This document shows positions 58,577 through 64,000 of a DNA stretch of 64,000 nucleotides, one piece after another. How positions within the stretch are numbered: position 1 is the stretch's first letter; each line of letters starts with the position of its first letter. A model generated the notes under the pieces. The model was given only the letters and a program-made list of their open reading frames with translations, was not told the DNA's origin and did no database searches. A program made the translations under genes and the position numbers. This stretch comes from Epichloe hybrida. Its lineage: Eukaryota > Ascomycota > Sordariomycetes > Hypocreales > Clavicipitaceae. The stretch is taken from assembly GCA_019022495.1 (NCBI GenBank), contig JAFEKR010000001.1, positions 5,208,001 to 5,272,000 of the forward strand, in the 5' to 3' direction.

Positions 58577-60245
58577 CTATCGGACGACGCCTTGCTCTTT
58601 CAATGCTGAGATATCGGATTTGCTGAGACCAAGATGCTCCTCCAGCACCTCATCGGTGTGCTGTCCCAACATCGGGGGCGCAGAACGAATAGAGGGCTGG
58701 GTTCCGGAGAACTTGACCGGAGTGTTCACCATCTTGATCGGACCGCAAGTTTCATGGTTCATTTCTACAACCATCTTCCGTGCCTTTGTGTGTTCATGGT
58801 TTAACGTGGCTTGCACGTCGTTGACAGCTGCGTAAGGCAGGCCACTGCCCTCGAATTTCTGGAGCCACTCCTCTGTCGTCTTTTGCTGTGAAATAGCCTC
58901 AATCATAGCCTCGAGCTCATCACGATTCCTAACCCTGTCGGCATTTGTTCTGAATTTGGCGTCCTCCTTCCATTCCGGCCTGCCAAGACCGTCGGCCAAC
59001 GCTCCGAAGAGGCGGTCATTACCGCCGCCCAAGAGAATATCGCCGTCCTTGGTCCTGAATGATCTATATGGGACAATAGAAGCTGCTCTTGAGTGAGCTG
59101 GATGAATGAGTGGAAAGAAAGGAGGATTGGATACGTACGGTGTGCTGTGCCCCATCTGCCCGAGTCTTTCTCGCCACTAATCAGACAACTGCTGGCGATA
59201 TTAGCCAGCGTAGCTGTTTGACAGTCGCTCAACGCCACGTCAATGTGCTGGCCCTTGCCAGTCTTGGCTCTGCCGAGCAGCGCCGCCATGATACTGTTAC
59301 TGGTGTACAAACCGGTCGTAAGATCCGTGACAGCAACGCCAACCTTGACGGGAGGACCGTCCCGCTGACCGGTGATGTGCATCAAGCCGAATTCGGCTTC
59401 CACCATGACATCATAGCCAGCACGGCTCGAGTACGGGCCCGTTTGGCCATAGCCAGTGATTGATGCATAGATGAGACCGGGATTCATCTTGCGCAGCGTT
59501 TCGTAATCCATCGAGTACTTTTTCAGGGTGCCGGGAAGATAATTCTCCACGAGGATATCGCACTTGGCAACAAGCTTGTGCAGGATATCAACACCTTGTT
59601 TGTGCTGGAAGGAGAGACCAACAGATTTTTTGTTTCGGTTTGCCTGTGATTGCAGGTCAGACAACAGCAACATGTGGTACAGGTACACTCTGACGGAAAA
59701 GACGGAGATGAATTTGATGTACTCCAATAAAGTAGGCAGCCTCTCCCGGCCCTTCTACATTCGATTCTGACTTGTAAGTGGCATAGGGAGGACCCCACGC
59801 TCTGGTATCATCACCACGAACTGGATGCTCAATCTTGATGACCTCGGCACTATCCGCAGCGTGAATAGTGATGCTTTAGCATTTCTCCTGTTTTTGGAAG
59901 AAAAAAAAGAGAGGGATAAAGAGACAGAGAGAGAAAGAGATCGTGGTGAATTCAACTCACCCCATGTCGCCTAAAAGCTGGGTGCAATAAGGCTGTAATG
60001 AAGAGTTAGCACGCACCGTTACCGTCATTTGCCTTGCCAGGGAGGAGGCGGAGCAGGCGTAGTATCAAGCGATGCATGCATGCACTCACACCAGCCAGAA
60101 CACGGGTCATGTCCAACACGCGATAGCCTTCCAGAGGTAACAGACCCTTGGCTGGCGTGGAGTATCGGCAGCGGCGGCCATGATGATATGCGAGAGACGG
60201 CCGAGCCGCGATGACGTGCCGAAGACACCGAGAAATGGTCGACAT
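58577..60245 (-). CDS. Class III (CaiB/BaiF) CoA-transferase, SUGCT-like, probably mitochondrial
   Basis: Five exons, 60090-60245, 59961-59992, 59723-59849, 59139-59643 and 58577-59082, give about 441 residues. Exon 2 is only 32 nt and supplies PYCTQLLGDMG, which the family needs between LDMTRVLAG and AEVIKIEHP. Further motifs are RGDDTRAWGPPYA, ANRNKKSVGLSFQ, DILVENYLPGTL, YASITGYGQTGPYSSRAGYD and HPSIVPYRSFRTKDG. The N-terminus (STISRCLRHVIAARPSLAYHHGRRCR) is Arg-rich without acids, as in a mitochondrial presequence. Members of this branch include succinate-hydroxymethylglutarate CoA-transferase (glutarate catabolism) and formyl-CoA transferase; the acceptor cannot be fixed by eye. Confidence 0.92.
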
Positions 60246-61348
60246 TGCCAGGAGCGTGTCACGAATAGCAAAAACCAGCCAGCATCGAGCGCCGGGAATA
60301 TTATGGAGGTGATGGTCGTGGACAATGGGGTTTCCAGGAGGAGGACAAAGGACGGGTTTGAGGCGCTGGGCTCGGCAACTTCCCCACTGTGCCGGCTGGC
60401 CTACTGCAGGGTCTACTGGATCTGCCCACTGTATCTGCCCACCGTATCTGCCCTGCCTGTCTTGTCGACTAGCGGTGTTGTTGGTGGCTCTGGCGCTCCG
60501 CCTGGCGCTCCTCCTCCTGGAGCCGCTGCCATGTCCTCCAGGCTCCAACTGACACAACTCAAACCAGCAGATCGCCTTCCCTTCCTCGACCGAGTACTCC
60601 AGCAGATCAAACAATGCAATCAATGAATAAATGAATTGCTTCTTTTCGCTCTCACGCCTATTCAGGACCTCTAATAATAAATCTCCTTCGTTTCCGTACA
60701 TAAGGCTACGTACGTATAGTCGCGTGCTGACAAGGGTGTCCATTTAATACGACAAAGCCAGTAGGAGCGGTTACCTCTTTGATCACGTAAACTGTGCCAT
60801 AACATAAGTACCAGCACGATTCGTGTTATAGTTGTGGGGCCAAGGTACCTGATTGTAGTACGGAAGCGAAGGAGAAAGCAATACGAGGTTGGAGCTTTGT
60901 AGTCTGTAACCATCATGTTTGGCTCTCACATCAGCCCTCCTGCCGCGTATCTGCCGGCTCGACAGCGGTTTGAAACCGAAACTTGTCGAGTCCCTTGTCG
61001 AGTACGGAGTACTACCCAGAAACGAAGCAGAAAGATGTCAGAGATGGCTGTCGTAATAAGTGCCGGCATCCTTGCACTCATGCTCCCGCCATGCTCCCGC
61101 CATGCTCCCGCCATGCTCTCGCCATGCGGGGAACCTGCTTGCGCCAGGGTGCCAATTATAGATGCCAGACTCTCACGAGGTTGATTGTTCAACGCCTGTC
61201 ACGCTCAATCAGTGGGACAACAGACAGAACCATTGTACTTAATCTCGTGGCCTGACCACCCGGCCGGCGTGGACAGAGCCTGTATCTGAATAATACTCAT
61301 CTGACTCGGTCCGGGCCGCAGAAGCTGCCTGCCATTACGAACTATAAT
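60246..61348. other. Intergenic region
   Basis: This is the divergent space between the CoA-transferase and the small membrane protein. Features are TCTGCCCACTGTA-type copies (60419-60450), GCTCCCGCCAT units (61082-61125) and a GAGTACGGAGTACTAC motif (61000-61015). No gene is supported. Confidence 0.5.
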
Positions 61349-61873
61349 ATGGCGTCTACAGCCTGGATCCGACATCGAAGAGGTGTCAAGGCACAGTTGC
61401 CAGATAACTCGAGGCTATGGATCGTGGTCGGCGTCACTGCTTCAATATTGGTCTTGGCTGGCATCACAATCGCGCTTGCCATTATTTACGTCAAATGGGG
61501 CTGCTGCTGCCGTCGCCGCCACCGCCGCAGGCCATACGAGGAGGTGAGCTCGAGAGAGTGGCCTCATTCAAAACTTTCAATACCGAGACACTACTCCGGC
61601 CTGTCTAGGTGTGGGAGCCTCGACCCTGATCATGAATACCAACGACTGTACATTATTAAAAAATCTTTAGCTGGCCGCGCAGCTTCTCACGACGCCCATG
61701 CCGACAACTCAGACCACTCCGGAAACGATACCGCTCAGAGGCCAATCAACATGCAGAAATCCTCGTGTCAAGAACGCAACGCTGGTGTTTCTTGGTTGAA
61801 CCAAGAGGGTCGTACTGGCCAGCAAAGTAAACAGCCTGAAGCGCCTGCTCGCGGATGCGGCGCGACAGCGTGA
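61349..61873 (+). CDS. Small single-pass membrane protein (hypothetical)
   Basis: An unspliced frame gives 174 residues: a short N-terminus, one strong membrane helix (WIVVGVTASILVLAGITIAL, about 24-47), then a juxtamembrane CCCRRRHRRRP block with Cys that could be palmitoylated, and a polar tail without a domain. The basic cytosolic side suggests the N-terminus faces out. The model is uncertain. GAG/GTGAGC at 61544 is a good donor, and splicing to acceptors at 61608 or 61670 gives different tails. A downstream open stretch (61800-61890) with a helical-looking LKRLLADAARQREIL in another frame hints at a missed exon or frame change. The membrane-anchored N-terminal part is the reliable piece. 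Confidence 0.5.
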   Translation: MASTAWIRHRRGVKAQLPDNSRLWIVVGVTASILVLAGITIALAIIYVKWGCCCRRRHRRRPYEEVSSREWPHSKLSIPRHYSGLSRCGSLDPDHEYQRLYIIKKSLAGRAASHDAHADNSDHSGNDTAQRPINMQKSSCQERNAGVSWLNQEGRTGQQSKQPEAPARGCGATA

Positions 61874-62143
61874 GATCCTTGAATCGCCACCCGGGCGTTG
61901 AAAGAGCCTCGGTGGAAATTTCTTCCAAGGACGCCGAGAAGGAACACGATGAGAAGAAATGCACCTATGCTTGGAGCGGTCGTCGAAAAGACGAGATTCA
62001 GATGATGAACAATGACTCATGTTGACTACAGGACTGATGCTGACATGATACGTTGCACGATGAATCATGGTCCATTGAAAATGTATCTTGATGAAGAAAA
62101 AAAAAAATAGCCACTGCATTGATTGCACTGGCACATGTGCCTT

Positions 62144-63493
62144 TCATGACCCAATTTTGTTGGTGATTTCCACAAACGCTTGCCATTGTTTCCAAGCCTC
62201 ACCACTCTTGATAGCCCACTTCGCTCTTCTATATCCTTCCTTCCAGCGTTGACCCCCGTGTCCGCGCTCCAGAATGACCTTGCCATCGTCGCCGCGACCC
62301 ATGTCGCTGGTATCTGCCTCGCAAATTCCGGCCACGACGAAGAGAGCAGCCGTATTGATGGCTATGAAGTCAATCAAGGAATCGTCTTCAGGGAAATTTC
62401 CACAAAGTATTCTTCGCAGGATCTCGGCATTCTCAGCCGGCTCCTTGCCCGGCGAAACCTCGCTCAAAGGGTGACGTGTGGCACCAAAGTCCTCGGGCGT
62501 AATGATGAAGTGCTCGATGAAAACCTCGCTACCGGGGCTCTTCTCTCTAAGCAGCCAGCAGAGGGTGCCACCGGCACAACTTACTTCATCGAGTTCTTCT
62601 TCTCCGCAGACAATCAAGGCTTTGCGACACCCAGCACCCTTCAGCGCTTCCGCAAACGCCGGGCCGAGATCGCGTCTTCCCACTCCGATGACGCGGGCCT
62701 CCAACACGTCTTCGACGGGGTTGGCCAGGGGGCCTAGGTTGTTGAAGATGGTTCTAAAGGGCAGTTGTTTGCGAACGGGGGCAACGTAGCGCATGCCGGT
62801 GTGGAAGACGGGAGCAAACAGAAAACCGTAGTTGGTTTCTGAGTAGATTTGGACGAGGGAGTCGGGCTTGACGGTGCTCAGCACGGGCGCCTTGGGCTTC
62901 ATGCTGTTGATCATGTCGGCGCTGCCCGACTTTGACGTGCTGGCCCTGTTGCCATGCTTCGCGACCATGAGGAGAGAAGAAGCGAGGATGGATGCCGTTG
63001 TGCTGACGTTGAAAGTGTTGTGTGAGTCACCTCCGGTTCCCACAATGTCGCACTTGGTGTTGGGAAACAAGGTCAGCATGAGAATACACGGACTCACTCT
63101 CATATCTTACAATGTCGTGACACATTGGGGGGGGGGGGGGCGCTAAGTCTTCTTTCTTACCAGACCTCCGTTGTAGAACCCTTCTTTCCTCCCCCTCTTT
63201 GCGAGAACGGCATTGAGCTCATCCACAGGGATGTCCTCGGCAGCTTTCAACATGACACGCACAGTCTTTTCCAGAACATCCGCCCGCAAATCCATCTTTG
63301 TGAAATGCAGCGCCATGAGCAGCGCAGCAGTCTGAGCCTCGGTCACCTGGTTTGTGAAAAAGTAAGAGATTGCTTCTGCAATCTCTTCCGGAGTAGCATC
63401 GTTGCTCAGCGGCCAGAGCTTGGTCAACAATGGCTTCAGATCGAATGGAGGCAGGCCGGGCTCGCCGGAGCGCTCCAGTCGGGAGGAGGCCAT
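62144..63493 (-). CDS. TRP4: Anthranilate phosphoribosyltransferase
   Basis: Exon 1 is 63161-63493 and exon 2 is 62144-63052, giving about 413 residues. The helical N-terminal domain contains ISYFFTNQVTEAQTAALLMAL, as usual. The splice joins YNGGL to CDIVGTGGDSHNTFNVSTTA, the PRPP pyrophosphate-binding Gly-rich loop with NxST. KHGNRASTSKSGSADM, FLFAPVFHTGMRYVAPVR and the NNLGPLANP motif complete the active site. All expected motifs are intact. Role: second step of tryptophan synthesis from anthranilate and PRPP. The intron (63053-63160) holds a run of 14 G (63127-63140). An insertion of about 20 residues relative to bacterial TrpD is likely in the C-terminal part. Fungal TRP4 is normally under CPC1/Gcn4 control, but I saw no exact TGACTCA site upstream. 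Confidence 0.95.
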
Positions 63494-64000
63494 GATGGGA
63501 AACGAGGCAGGAAATTTGGAAACTGTTTGAAGACGGCAGAATCGACGTGGACTCGCCAGTGTAGTTAGTATGCTTGCTTGCTCGGGAGAAATTGCTTGAT
63601 ATACATGTACGGACACCCAATACTATATATAGTAATGTTTCATCATTGGCCGATCTCGGCTCCACGTGGGGGATCTCCAGTAACTGATGGAAGAATCATT
63701 TTCCCGCTCGGGACTGCCGATTACTCAGCCCTGCAGCGCCACACAAGGCTTGGTTCGCCTGCCTTGGCCTCTCACCTCCTCATCTTCCTCCTCGACAACC
63801 TCCCTTCCAGTCATTCTCTTGCCATCAGAAGTCGGTTACCCTCGCTTTCACCTCGCCAAACGCGCTAAAACCATCGCATTCGAGATCTTGCGACAGCGAC
63901 GACCACTTCGAGCCGACTATTCGTTGATCTGAGCTTCTCGCAATCTCAGACGCCTTCACTGGTTTCTGAACGGTCGGCTGGCAGAAGTTTGAGTTTTTCC
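63494..64000. other. TRP4 promoter region to window end
   Basis: TATATATAG at 63623-63631 is a possible TATA element for TRP4, about 130 bases upstream of its start. GATTACTCAG at 63719-63728 is one base off a Gcn4-type TGACTCA core. Beyond that the sequence is pyrimidine-rich and may be the leader of a gene lying past the window edge. No coding exon could be assigned. Confidence 0.45.

Overview
This is nuclear DNA of a filamentous ascomycete (Pezizomycotina), most likely Sordariomycetes/Hypocreales. The genes are eukaryotic. They have short introns (mostly 50-115 bp) with GTANGT or GTGAGT donors and CTRAY branch sites, C-ending codons, and intergenic stretches full of microsatellites and homopolymer runs. 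The genus is not assignable by eye. No rRNA, CRISPR array, plasmid or viral gene was seen. Exon coordinates were worked out by hand from splice signals and protein continuity. CDS spans run from start codon to stop codon and include introns.

Layout: 1.3-6.1 kb tricalbin (+); 7.0-8.0 kb proteasome beta5 (+); 8.6-10.0 kb mitochondrial Qri7 (-); 10.3-12.7 kb a single-pass membrane glycoprotein (-), divergent from 12.9-16.4 kb, a disordered fungal protein (+) whose two exons appear to be split by a 1.57-kb intron; 17.7-22.4 kb VPS10 (-); 23.6-25.3 kb NTF2-like protein (+); 26.5-28.6 kb amino-acid permease (-); 29.8-32.1 kb GH47 mannosidase (-); 32.5-33.4 kb Atg10 (+); 33.4-34.1 kb U2 snRNP B'' (-); 34.6-35.8 kb Arp2/3 subunit ARPC1 (+); 36.0-36.8 kb RidA-family protein (-); 37.9-40.3 kb PMT4-type O-mannosyltransferase (+); 41.0-42.5 kb GT69 mannosyltransferase-like protein (+). 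A gene-poor island follows at 42.5-46.1 kb, with a MITE and a large tandem duplication. Then come 46.1-48.4 kb C2H2 zinc-finger protein (+); 49.4 kb tRNA-Glu (-); 49.7-50.6 kb secreted SGNH esterase (-); 51.2-53.1 kb ASNSD1-like asparagine synthetase-domain protein (+); 55.6-56.5 kb an unrecognised secreted Cys-rich protein (+); 57.0-58.2 kb hypothetical protein (-); 58.6-60.2 kb class III CoA-transferase (-); 61.3-61.9 kb small membrane protein (+); 62.1-63.5 kb anthranilate phosphoribosyltransferase TRP4 (-).

Most genes are conserved housekeeping or secretory-pathway genes: ER-PM contact sites, vacuolar sorting, ER/Golgi mannose glycosylation, autophagy, actin, splicing and tryptophan synthesis. 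They are not an operon or an obvious biosynthetic cluster. Three mannose-handling enzymes (GH47, PMT4, GT69) lie within 13 kb, which may be chance. No complete new multi-gene system was found. The most novel-looking items are the secreted 306-residue Cys-rich protein at 55.6 kb, the 239-bp MITE at 44.4 kb, the tandem duplication upstream of the zinc-finger gene, the very long intron at 13.4-14.9 kb, and the RidA gene with a 14-nt microexon and two possible protein N-termini.
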